From: JAAFIP01 sp043721235
GTDB lineage: Bacteria; Pseudomonadota; Gammaproteobacteria; Burkholderiales; Burkholderiaceae_C
Length of the DNA: 17,772 nucleotides
Reading direction: 5' to 3'
Assembly (NCBI GenBank): GCA_043721235.1
Contig: JAYSRE010000249.1
Coordinates: 1 to 17,772 of the forward strand
Shown here one piece after another: positions 1-7,142 of this stretch. Each line of letters starts with the position of its first letter. Positions within the stretch are counted from its first letter, which is position 1. The notes under the pieces are model-generated. The model did no database searches. It had not been told where the DNA came from and worked only from the letters and a program-made list of their open reading frames with translations. The translations under genes were made by a program, and so were the position numbers.

Positions 1-1
1 C

Positions 2-931
2 TTCGAGCAGCTGAGCCCGCACTGCTGGGCATACACGGCTGAGGGTGACCCGAATTCCGGCGTGATCATTGGCGACAAATTCATCATGGTCAGTGACGCT
101 ACTGCCACGCCGGTAATGGCGCAAGACTTGATTGCGCGCATTCGCACAGTAAGTGACAAGCCCATCAAATACGTGCTGCTGACCCACTACCACGCCGTGC
201 GCGTGCTGGGGGCCAGTGCCTACGCAGCCGAGGGCGCGACCGAAGTGATTGCCAGCCACGGTACCTACGGGCTGATAGTGGAGCGCGGCACGCAAGACAT
301 GCAAAGCGAGATCGAGCGCTTTCCGCGCCTGTTTCAAGGCCGTGAAAGCATCCCCGGCTTGACATGGCCCACCTTGGTGATGGGCGACGGCACGCCCGGC
401 CGCCAAGGCTCGCTGACGGTGGACTTGGGCGGTGTGAAGGTGCACATCTGGCACCCCGGCGCAGGCCATACACGCGGCGACACCATTGCCTGGGTGGAAG
501 AAGAAAAAGTGCTGTTCAGCGGTGACCTGGTGGAATACGAAGCCGGCGTGTACACCGGTGATGCGCAATTAGAGGAGTGGCCCGCCACCCTAGAAGCCCT
601 GCGCGCATTGAGGGCCGAGGCCATCGTGCCCGGACGCGGCGAGGCTATGCAAGGCGCAGCCAATGTGGAAAAGGCGCTGGACTACACCAAGCGCTGGGTC
701 GAGACACTGTACCAATGCGGCAAAGAAGCCGCGGCTCTTGGCCTGGACCTCAAAGCCGCCATGGCCCACACCCGCAAAAGCATGGACCCCCTCTTTGGCC
801 ATGTGTTTATCTACGAGCATTGCCTGCCCTTTGACGTGAGCCGCGCTTACGACGAAGCCAAGGGCATTAAAAACCCGCGCATCTGGACGGCCGAACGCGA
901 CAAAGACATGTGGGCTGCGCTGCAGGATTAA
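2..931 (+). CDS. MBL-fold metallo-hydrolase, 5' end cut by window edge
   Basis: The frame is already open at base 2, so the GTG at 62 is probably internal; 309 residues are visible. The fold is metallo-beta-lactamase. Counting from that GTG as residue 1, the metal loop reads LLTHYHAVRVLG (39-50), followed by GHTRGD and then FSGDLVEYE. The usual HxHxDH motif has become HYHAVR: the two first-site histidines remain, but the Asp and His that follow are Val and Arg. The later ligand normally seen in a VPGHG-like motif is Arg (VPGRGEA). The histidine in GHTRGD and the Asp in SGD are kept. The first metal site is therefore formally intact and the second is mostly lost. Substrate is unknown; enzyme family members act on thioesters, lactones, phosphoesters and similar. 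Family assignment is firm, catalytic activity is not. It converges on kefC. Confidence 0.85.
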   Translation, partial: FEQLSPHCWAYTAEGDPNSGVIIGDKFIMVSDATATPVMAQDLIARIRTVSDKPIKYVLLTHYHAVRVLGASAYAAEGATEVIASHGTYGLIVERGTQDMQSEIERFPRLFQGRESIPGLTWPTLVMGDGTPGRQGSLTVDLGGVKVHIWHPGAGHTRGDTIAWVEEEKVLFSGDLVEYEAGVYTGDAQLEEWPATLEALRALRAEAIVPGRGEAMQGAANVEKALDYTKRWVETLYQCGKEAAALGLDLKAAMAHTRKSMDPLFGHVFIYEHCLPFDVSRAYDEAKGIKNPRIWTAERDKDMWAALQD

Positions 932-960
932 TGCACTGGGCGAGTTACAGGGGGATGAAG

Positions 961-1125
961 ACAGGCCGCGAAGTGCGCGAAGATTTCGCGAAAGACGCTA
1001 AAAAAGATAAAAAGAAAACCCAAATTTAGTGCGCAAAGTTTGTTAGTTTCATTTTAAATTTTTTGGTATTTTCTTTTTCGCGTCCTTGGCGCAACCTTCG
1101 CGCCCTTCGCGTCCAAAATCTCCGC
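961..1125. repeat. Imperfect inverted-repeat element between convergent genes
   Basis: The left arm (961-1018) and right arm (1067-1125) are reverse complements. Over the best 35-base core I count 29 matches. Each arm carries several CGCGAAG-like units followed by a run of A (left) or preceded by a run of T (right). The 48-base centre is AT-rich. It fills most of the 215-base gap between the stop codons of the MBL gene and kefC, so it could act as a two-way transcription terminator. The internal unit repetition also suggests a dispersed repeat element. No gene is visible in the gap. Confidence 0.75.
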
Positions 1126-1146
1126 CTTAAGCCACAAGCCCCCAGC

Positions 1147-2982
1147 TTAACGTGAAGACTGCGTATCCTTATCCGGCAGCAAAGTCACATTGCGCTCCTG
1201 TGCCATCAGTTCATCCAGCTGCTGGCGCCCCGCTTTGGCCAAGCTGATCAAGCGTTCTTCGTCTTGGTGGTACGGCCACATCTGCTCAATCTGCGCTAAG
1301 TTGTGGTCACGAAAGCGCTGTGCAGATAAATGGGCGTCTTCAGTGCTGTGCCCCAGCACTTTCATCACCTCTTCGGCGCTCAATAGTGACGATTCAAATG
1401 TCTCGCGCTGGATCAATGTCACGCCCTTAGCGCGCAGCTGGTAAAAATGCTGCACATTGCGTGCACGCACTACCAGTTGCAGCTTTGGAAAATGCTCTTT
1501 GCAAATGTCCACAATCTCCAGCGTCTGCGCTACATTGTCGATGGCCACAATCAGTACCTTGGCAGTGCCCGCGCCCGCGGTGCGCAGCAAATCTAGCCGC
1601 GTCGCATCGCCATAAAAAGCGCGGTAACCAAAGCGCATCAGCCCTTCAACCTGCTCAGCGTCATGGTCTAGCACCGTAGCTTTGTAGCCGTTGGCCGCCA
1701 ATATACGCAAAATAATTTGACCATACCGACCAATGCCCGCCACGATGATGGGCGAGCTTTGCGGCTCGCTGATCTCGTCCATCTTACCAGAGCCGCAATC
1801 GGCATAGCGCGGCAGCAACAACTTATCAATAGCCACCAACACCAGCGGCGACAACAGCATCGACAACGCTACCGCACCAATCAGTTGCGAGCTAAGCTCA
1901 GGCGTAAAAATCTTCAGCCCCTGCGCCTGCTGAAACACCACAAAAGCAAACTCACCGCCCTGCGCCAGCATCAGCGTAAAAATGGGCCGCTCTTGGTAGG
2001 CCAGCTTCATCACCCGCGCCATGGTGTAAATCACCACCGCTTTAAGCGCCATAAACGCAATCACAATGCCTGCAATCAGCCATGGCGATATGAGCAGGAC
2101 ACCAAAGTCAATGCCCATGCCCACCGCGATGAAGAACAAGCCCAGCAGCAGCCCTTTGAACGGTTCAATATCGGTCTCCAGCTCGCGGCGGTATTCACTT
2201 TCTGCCAGCAGCACACCGGCCAAAAAGGCCCCCAGTGCCATCGACAGCCCCACAAACTGCATCAACGCGGCAATACCCACCACCAGCAGCAAGGCGGCTG
2301 CGGTAAAAATCTCGGGTGTTTTGCTGCGCGCAATCCACCTGAACAGGGGCCGCATGAGCAGCCTGCCGCCCAAAATAATGCCCATAATCGCAGCAATCGC
2401 CTTAGCAGCCTCCAGCCATGCATTGCCCCCGCTGCCTGCCTCTCCCACTGCCAGCAGCGGTAGCAAAGCCAAGATGGGAATAGCCGCCACGTCTTGGAAC
2501 AGCAGCACCGCAAACGCCGACTGCCCTGAGGGCGTAGCCAACTGGTTGCGCTCACCCAGCACCTGCAGCGCAACCGCTGTGGACGACAGCGCCAAGCCCA
2601 GGGCCGCCACCAAAAGTACTTTCCAAGTGTAATTTAGGCCGCTCGCCCAAGGAAATGCTGCATAACTAGCTATAAATAAAATAGCGGTGCAGGCCAGCAC
2701 CTGCAGTAGCCCCCAGCCAAATATAGGCCGCCGCATGCTCCATAGCCGCTGCGGCTCTAGCTCCAGCCCCACCAAAAACAGCATCAACACCACACCAAAT
2801 TCAGCAAAATGCAAAATGCTCTTCACATCTGTGACCAAGCCCAAACCCCAAGGCCCAATGGCCATGCCCGCAACCAAATAGCCAATGATCGAGCCCAGGC
2901 CCAGTGCTTTAGACAGCGGCACCACCACGACAGCCGCAGCCAGGTAAATGAGCGTATTAATTAGCCAGGGTGAGTGTTCCAT
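1147..2982 (-). CDS. kefC: KefB/KefC-type glutathione-regulated K+/H+ antiporter (CPA2 family)
   Basis: An inner-membrane K+/H+ antiporter that releases potassium and acidifies the cytoplasm during electrophile stress. At 611 residues it is close to E. coli KefC (620) and KefB (601). The N-terminal two thirds is the Na+/H+ exchanger domain with 12 or so membrane segments, including LGSIIGYLVAGMAIGPWG (about 29-46), the LALSSTAVALQ segment (130-140), LLFQDVAAIP and the KefC-like loop with DIEPFKGLLLGLFFIAVGM. A cytosolic RCK/TrkA-N domain follows, with the nucleotide-binding GIGRYGQ motif. Residues about 98-116 (AILFIASYAAFPWASGLN) are encoded by a copy of the dispersed repeat and lie between two membrane segments, making that loop longer than in E. 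coli. B or C subtype cannot be fixed from sequence alone, and no KefF/KefG partner is adjacent. The ATG at 2982 is divergent from the DUF3297 gene. Confidence 0.9.
   Translation of the reverse strand: MEHSPWLINTLIYLAAAVVVVPLSKALGLGSIIGYLVAGMAIGPWGLGLVTDVKSILHFAEFGVVLMLFLVGLELEPQRLWSMRRPIFGWGLLQVLACTAILFIASYAAFPWASGLNYTWKVLLVAALGLALSSTAVALQVLGERNQLATPSGQSAFAVLLFQDVAAIPILALLPLLAVGEAGSGGNAWLEAAKAIAAIMGIILGGRLLMRPLFRWIARSKTPEIFTAAALLLVVGIAALMQFVGLSMALGAFLAGVLLAESEYRRELETDIEPFKGLLLGLFFIAVGMGIDFGVLLISPWLIAGIVIAFMALKAVVIYTMARVMKLAYQERPIFTLMLAQGGEFAFVVFQQAQGLKIFTPELSSQLIGAVALSMLLSPLVLVAIDKLLLPRYADCGSGKMDEISEPQSSPIIVAGIGRYGQIILRILAANGYKATVLDHDAEQVEGLMRFGYRAFYGDATRLDLLRTAGAGTAKVLIVAIDNVAQTLEIVDICKEHFPKLQLVVRARNVQHFYQLRAKGVTLIQRETFESSLLSAEEVMKVLGHSTEDAHLSAQRFRDHNLAQIEQMWPYHQDEERLISLAKAGRQQLDELMAQERNVTLLPDKDTQSSR
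2631..2696 (-). repeat. Dispersed 55-65 bp repeat, copy 1, inside kefC
   Basis: The plus strand contains CTCGCCCAAGGAAATGCTG, identical to the copy inside glmU and nearly identical to the two intergenic copies. It continues into TAGCTATAAATAAAATAGC, which can form a small hairpin. On the coding strand it is read as AILFIASYAAFPWASGLN without breaking the frame. It is AT-richer than the surrounding gene. Confidence 0.85.
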
Positions 2983-3039
2983 CGGGGAAGCTTAGCCGAT
3001 CTTGGTATATTCACCTGCATTGCACATTTTGAGAGCTAT

Positions 3040-3297
3040 ATGTTAGATACCACCACACCCCGCGCCCAACCTGATTTGCCCGACCGTTTATGCACCGACC
3101 CCCGCAGCCCGCACCATGTGGCGGCGGTGTTTGAGCACAACATCGGCATTCGTTTGAACGACAAAGAACGCCAAGACGTGGAGGAGTACTGCATTAGCGA
3201 GGGCTGGGTCAAGGTAGCTGCTGGCAAGACGGTAGACCGCAAAGGCCAGCCTTTAATGATCAAGCTCAAGGGCAAGGTGGCGGCGTTTTATAAGTAA
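3040..3297 (+). CDS. DUF3297 family protein
   Basis: A small cytosolic protein of 85 residues. The signature PRSPHHVAAVFEHNIGIR, then LNDKERQDVEEYCISEGW and VDRKGQPLMIKLKGKV, matches the DUF3297 family, which is conserved in many Proteobacteria and has no known function. The ATG at 3040 is preferred over the upstream in-frame ATG at 2974: it has a GAGAG ribosome-site remnant a few bases upstream and gives the family's usual length, while the longer version adds residues unlike the family and would overlap the start of kefC. It is transcribed divergently from kefC across a short shared region (2983-3039) and converges on livM. It is rich in charged residues with no signal peptide or membrane segment. 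Confidence 0.85.
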   Translation: MLDTTTPRAQPDLPDRLCTDPRSPHHVAAVFEHNIGIRLNDKERQDVEEYCISEGWVKVAAGKTVDRKGQPLMIKLKGKVAAFYK

Positions 3298-3333
3298 AGC
3301 GGCTTGAAGGTAGTAGCCCGCTAACTTACGATG

Positions 3334-3360
3334 CCCTACTTGCCCTACTTGCCCTACTTG
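3334..3360 (-). repeat. 9-bp tandem repeat (3 units) covering the livM stop
   Basis: CCTACTTGC occurs three times in a row. On the livM strand each unit reads Gly-Lys-stop, so the natural stop at 3354-3356 is followed by two more in-frame copies of the last two codons plus stop. It looks like slippage duplication of the gene's end. Confidence 0.85.
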
Positions 3361-4415
3361 CCGTGCTCTGGCGCAGGCCACAGGCCACGGGGACGTACAA
3401 GTACAGCCACGATCATGGCCAGGGCTATCAGCAGCTGGCGCAAGATGCCTGCGTCTAAGCGGCCATCGGTCAACTCTTGCAGTGGGCCCACCACGTAGCG
3501 CAGCATTTCGGGCAACGCAGTCAGCAGCACGGCACCCAAAATGACCCCCGGAATATGGCCTATGCCGCCAAACACCACCATCGCCACAATCATCACCGAC
3601 TCTTGCAGGCTGAACGATTCGGGTGAAATGAAGCCCTGGAACGCGCCAAACATGGCCCCCGCCACGCCGCCAAAGCTGGCACCCAAAGCAAAGGCCAGCA
3701 GCTTCATGTGGCGGGTGTTAATGCCCATGGCCTCTGCGGCCATCTCGTCATCACGAATCGCCATCCAGGCGCGGCCAATACGCGAGGCTTGCAGGCGGTA
3801 GCAAACGAAGATGGTGACCAGGGTTAGCGCTAAGAACAGGTAGTAGTATAGCGTGACAGACGAGATTACGTAGCCTGCTACCGTAAAGGGCTTGCCCAAG
3901 TTGATGCCAAAGATGCTCACAGCATCAATTTGGCCCAAACCGCGGGCACCGTTGGTGATGTTGACCGGATGGCCCAGGTTGTTGATGAAGATGCGCACAA
4001 TTTCGCCAAAGCCCAGCGTCACGATAGCCAAGTAGTCGCCCCGCAGCTTGAGTGTGGGCGCCCCCAGCACAATGCCCAAAAACGCGGCCAGCACAGCGGC
4101 CAAAGGAATCACCACCCACCAAGGGGTGTGCAACCCGGCGGGAAACGCAGTCGCAATCCAGACAAAATAACCGGGCAGATGCTGAGAGCTGAGCAGCGCA
4201 AACAAATACGCTCCCACCGCATAAAACGCCACGTAGCCCAAGTCAAGCAAACCCGCATAACCCACCACAATATTCATGCCCAGCGCCATCATCACGTAAA
4301 GTAGGCACATATCTGCAATACGCACCCAGTGGTCACCGAAGCCCTGCAGCGCATGGGGCAAAACCAACAGCCCTGCCAGGGCGGCGTATTTTGCGGTAGC
4401 GTGGTGAAAATGCAA
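3354..4415 (-). CDS. livM: Branched-chain amino acid ABC transporter permease (LivM)
   Basis: One of the two membrane permeases of the high-affinity Leu/Ile/Val-type ABC importer. At 353 residues it is typical for the family. Visible landmarks are LLYVMMALGMNIVVGYAGLL (about 39-58), DLGYVAFYAVGAYLF, then LKLRGDYLAIVTLGFGEI and the cytoplasmic coupling-loop region around SRIGRAWMAIRDDEMAAEAM, followed by further membrane helices; the end is GLWPAPEHGK. The start is a TTG (4413-4415), which keeps the first hydrophobic segment; the first in-frame ATG would remove it. It begins 6 bases after the glmS stop, so translation is probably coupled to glmS or shares its transcript. The partner genes livH, livG, livF and livK/J are not next to it, which is unusual; they may be elsewhere in the genome. 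Confidence 0.9.
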   Translation of the reverse strand: MHFHHATAKYAALAGLLVLPHALQGFGDHWVRIADMCLLYVMMALGMNIVVGYAGLLDLGYVAFYAVGAYLFALLSSQHLPGYFVWIATAFPAGLHTPWWVVIPLAAVLAAFLGIVLGAPTLKLRGDYLAIVTLGFGEIVRIFINNLGHPVNITNGARGLGQIDAVSIFGINLGKPFTVAGYVISSVTLYYYLFLALTLVTIFVCYRLQASRIGRAWMAIRDDEMAAEAMGINTRHMKLLAFALGASFGGVAGAMFGAFQGFISPESFSLQESVMIVAMVVFGGIGHIPGVILGAVLLTALPEMLRYVVGPLQELTDGRLDAGILRQLLIALAMIVAVLVRPRGLWPAPEHGK

Positions 4416-4421
4416 GAGTAT

Positions 4422-6374
4422 CTACTCTACCGTCACACTTTTGGCCAAATTACGTGGTTTGTCCACATCGGTGCCGCGTGCGCACGCGGTGTGGTAAGCC
4501 AGCAGTTGCAGCGGCACCACATGCAAGTTGGGTGACAGCGCGCCGTAGTGTTCGGGCATGCGGATGACGTGTATGCCTTCGGCGTTGTCAATTTTAGAGT
4601 CGCTGTCGGCCAGCACGTAGAGCACGCCGCCACGGGCGCGCACTTCTTGCATATTGCTTTTGAGCTTTTCAATCAGCGCATCGTTGGGCGCTACGGTTAC
4701 GACCGGCATTTCGCTGGTTACCAGGGCCAGTGGGCCATGCTTTAGTTCGCCAGCGGCATAGGCCTCGGCGTGGATGTAGGTGATTTCTTTGAGCTTGAGC
4801 GCGCCTTCCAGGGCAATAGGGTAATGCAGGCCACGGCCCAGGAAGAGGGCGTTTTCGTACTTGGCAAAGTTGTCGGCCCAGGCAATGATTTGCGGCTCCA
4901 GCGCCAGCACGCTTTGCAGGGCCACGGGCAGGTGGCGCATCTCGGCCAAGTAGCTGGCTTCTTGCGCATCGGTCAGGCGGCCTTTGGTTTGCGCTAAGGC
5001 CAGGGTGAGTAAAAATAAGCCGGCCAACTGCGTGGTGAAGGCCTTGGTGGATGCTACGCCAATCTCTACGCCTGCACGGGTGATGTAGGCGTGTTTGCAT
5101 TCGCGCACCATGGCGCTGGTGGCTACGTTGCAAATAGTCAGCGTGTGCAGCATGCCCAGGCTGCGCGCGTGTTTGAGCGCGGCCAAGGTGTCAGCCGTTT
5201 CGCCCGACTGGGTGATGGTGACGACCAAGGTTTTAGGGTTGGGCACCGAGTCGCGGTAGCGGTATTCGCTGGCAATTTCGACGTTGCAGGGTATTTTGGC
5301 AATCGACTCGAGCCAGTACTTGGCCACGCTGGCGCTGTAGTAGCTGGTGCCGCAGGCAAGGATGAGCACGTTGTCGATGGCTTTGAAGGTGTGAAATGCG
5401 CCTTCACCGGGTTTATGGCCAACCCCTGCGGTAGTGGTGCCGCTCTGGTCAAACAGCTCGGGCGTGATGCTGACCACGCCTTCGAGGGTGTCGCCAATGG
5501 CGCGTGGCTGCTCAAAAATTTCTTTTTGCATGTAATGGCGGTAGGGCCCTAGCTCAGCAGCGCCACTGTGGGCTTGCACGGTTTTGACTTCGCGCTGAAC
5601 ATGCTGGCCGCTTGCGTCTTCGATCCAGATTTTGCCCAGTTGAATGTCCACCACATCGCCTTCGGCCAGGTAGATGATTTGGTCGGTCACACCGGCCAGT
5701 GCCATCGCGTCGCTGGCCAGGAAATTTTCATCGGCTTGGGCTGACCCATTGGCCTTGGCCCCCACACCCAAAATCAGCGGCGAGCCTGCCCGCGCGCCAA
5801 TCACGCGGTGGGGCTCGTCTTTATGAAACACACCCAGCGCGTAGGCTCCGTGCAGGTGTTTGAGCGCGGCTTTCACGGCCTCAAAAATATCACCGTCGTA
5901 CACGCTGTCGACCAAATGTGCGATCACCTCAGTGTCGGTTTGGCTGACAAAAACGTAGCCTTTGGCTGATAAGTCTCTGCGCAACTGTTCGTAGTTTTCA
6001 ATAATGCCGTTGTGCACCAAGGCCACGCGGGGCGGCTTGCTAGCTGCGCCTGCGGTGCCATCCGGCGCGGTGCTTGCACTGCCGGTGCCGTGGCTGAAGT
6101 GCGGGTGTGCATTATGGACGGCAGGCGCGCCGTGCGTGGCCCAGCGGGTGTGGGCAATTCCAGTATGGCCTTCAAACGGGGTGCCTGCCGCTTTGTCAGC
6201 CTCAATCTGCAGGCCCAGCTCGGCCACGCGGCTGGTGGTGCGGGCGCGTTTGAGGCCGCCAGCATGTATGGCCACGCCGCACGAGTCATAGCCCCGGTAT
6301 TCCAGCCGCTGCAGGCCTTGCACTAAAACGGGAACGATATTGCGTTGAGATACTGCGCCGACGATGCCACACAT
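4422..6374 (-). CDS. glmS: Glutamine--fructose-6-phosphate aminotransferase (isomerizing)
   Basis: Makes glucosamine-6-phosphate from fructose-6-phosphate and glutamine, the first step towards UDP-GlcNAc. The start is ATG 6374: processing must expose the catalytic Cys in MCGIVGAVSQ as residue 1, and an AAGGAG ribosome site sits 6 bases upstream; the longer frame from 6404 is wrong. The N-terminal class II amidotransferase domain shows Cys2, HTRWATHG (75-82) and VHNGIIENY (120-128). Two SIS sugar-isomerase domains follow (ILACGTSYYSA; FLGRGLHYPIALEGALKLKE), ending LAKSVTVE as expected. At 650 residues it is about 40 longer than E. coli GlmS (609). The extra length includes a Gly/Ala/Ser-rich insert near 95-114 and a shorter one (GAKANGSAQADE) before NFLASDAMAL. 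It is divergent from the Lrp gene and followed by livM. Confidence 0.97.
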   Translation of the reverse strand: MCGIVGAVSQRNIVPVLVQGLQRLEYRGYDSCGVAIHAGGLKRARTTSRVAELGLQIEADKAAGTPFEGHTGIAHTRWATHGAPAVHNAHPHFSHGTGSASTAPDGTAGAASKPPRVALVHNGIIENYEQLRRDLSAKGYVFVSQTDTEVIAHLVDSVYDGDIFEAVKAALKHLHGAYALGVFHKDEPHRVIGARAGSPLILGVGAKANGSAQADENFLASDAMALAGVTDQIIYLAEGDVVDIQLGKIWIEDASGQHVQREVKTVQAHSGAAELGPYRHYMQKEIFEQPRAIGDTLEGVVSITPELFDQSGTTTAGVGHKPGEGAFHTFKAIDNVLILACGTSYYSASVAKYWLESIAKIPCNVEIASEYRYRDSVPNPKTLVVTITQSGETADTLAALKHARSLGMLHTLTICNVATSAMVRECKHAYITRAGVEIGVASTKAFTTQLAGLFLLTLALAQTKGRLTDAQEASYLAEMRHLPVALQSVLALEPQIIAWADNFAKYENALFLGRGLHYPIALEGALKLKEITYIHAEAYAAGELKHGPLALVTSEMPVVTVAPNDALIEKLKSNMQEVRARGGVLYVLADSDSKIDNAEGIHVIRMPEHYGALSPNLHVVPLQLLAYHTACARGTDVDKPRNLAKSVTVE

Positions 6375-6380
6375 GGTGAA

Positions 6381-6386
6381 CTCCTT
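6381..6386 (-). promoter_or_regulatory. Ribosome-binding site of glmS
   Basis: The coding strand reads AAGGAG six bases before the ATG at 6374. It decides the start of glmS and agrees with the need for Cys at position 2. Confidence 0.85.
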
Positions 6387-6404
6387 AAAATGCTTGGGTG
6401 CCAT

Positions 6405-6508
6405 ACTATGCTTAGGCTAGAAAAATATCTCATTGATTTTTGTTAATTTATGGTATTAAATTTCATTCATTTATTAAAATAGTTAAATATTTCATATTTA
6501 ATGCTTTT
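6405..6508. promoter_or_regulatory. AT-rich divergent control region between glmS and the Lrp-type gene
   Basis: About 100 bases of strongly AT-rich DNA in a GC-rich neighbourhood, where both divergent promoters must lie. A weak promoter candidate for the Lrp gene is TTGATT (6433-6438) with TATTAA (6454-6459), but the 15-base spacing is short. AT-rich, bendable DNA is typical of Lrp-family binding regions, so autoregulation and control of glmS are plausible inferences. Confidence 0.5.
6483..6501. promoter_or_regulatory. Perfect inverted repeat, candidate operator
   Basis: TTAAATAT and ATATTTAA are exact reverse complements separated by TTC. The repeat ends 7 bases before the chosen ATG of the Lrp-type gene, where a ribosome site would normally be; no clear ribosome site is visible. 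The dyad suggests an operator for a dimeric regulator, most simply the adjacent Lrp-family protein itself. Confidence 0.5.
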
Positions 6509-7003
6509 ATGGAATTTTCAAATGAAAAATTAGAGCTAGATGCCATCGATCTGCGCATTTTGGACCAGCTTCAGCGCGATGCCAGTGTCAGCAACCAAGA
6601 CTTGGCTGCCAGCGTGCATGTGTCGCCGCCCACCTGCTTGCGGCGTGTCAAGCGCCTGCGTGACCTGGGCGTGGTGCAGCGTCAGGTGGCGATACTGAAC
6701 CCTGAGCGCTTAAAAGCCATCACAGGCCATGGCCTGACTGCGGTGGTGGAGGTGACCTTAACCCAGCAAAACACCGAGCTGTTAGAGGCGTTTGAAACGC
6801 GCATTAAGCCCGAGCCCGCTGTGCAGCAGTGTTACCGTGTCAGCCCAGGGCCCGATTTTGTGCTGATTGTGCATGTGCGCGAAATGGCCGACTACGTAGC
6901 GCTGGCGCAGCGTGTGTTTACCCAAGACACGCAGGTGCGCAACGTGAAGGCTTACTTTAGCCTGCTGCGCAGCAAGTTTGAGCCACGGCTGCATGTGCTT
7001 TGA
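6509..7003 (+). CDS. Lrp/AsnC family transcriptional regulator
   Basis: A 164-residue DNA-binding regulator. The N-terminal helix-turn-helix is clear: LDAIDLRILDQLQRDASVSN, then LAASVHVSPPTCLRRVKRL, the standard Lrp pattern. The C-terminal RAM ligand/oligomerisation domain runs from about 75 to 150 with QQCYRVSPGPDFVLIVHVRE and the final NVKAYFSLLRSKFEPRLHV. The ATG at 6509 is chosen because homologues begin close to the helix-turn-helix; the upstream TTG-initiated extension (from 6440) is encoded by AT-rich promoter-like DNA and reads as non-family sequence. It is divergent from glmS, so it may control itself and perhaps glmS. The effector is probably an amino acid but cannot be told from sequence. 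Confidence 0.9.
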   Translation: MEFSNEKLELDAIDLRILDQLQRDASVSNQDLAASVHVSPPTCLRRVKRLRDLGVVQRQVAILNPERLKAITGHGLTAVVEVTLTQQNTELLEAFETRIKPEPAVQQCYRVSPGPDFVLIVHVREMADYVALAQRVFTQDTQVRNVKAYFSLLRSKFEPRLHVL

Positions 7004-7030
7004 GTGGGTGCGGGAGCACTTATCATAAGC

Positions 7031-7086
7031 AAAATAGCCCTGTCGCCCAAGTAAATGCTAAATAAACAGCTATTAAATCAATAGTA
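7031..7086 (-). repeat. Dispersed 55-65 bp repeat, copy 2, intergenic
   Basis: Contains AAATAGCCCTGTCGCCCAAG, then AATGCTAAATAAACAGC and a terminal GCTATTAAATCAATAG hairpin. It lies between the convergent ends of the Lrp-type gene and the BLUF gene. Read on the minus strand in the frame used in kefC and glmU it stays open and gives LIAVYLAFTWATGLF. It is the most prominent feature of the 139-base gap. Confidence 0.85.
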
Positions 7087-7142
7087 AACACTTGCAAAAA
7101 AATTCACAAACCAGTCACCCACCATAGTGGTCAAAGCGCAAT

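Noticed and set aside
1717..2463. 248-codon plus-strand frame opposite kefC
   Set aside because: Translation is rich in His, Gln and Arg with no family pattern; it is the antisense shadow of a well-supported gene.
2974..3039. Longer start for the DUF3297 protein at 2974
   Set aside because: It would overlap the kefC start and add 22 residues unlike the family; 3040 has a better ribosome site.
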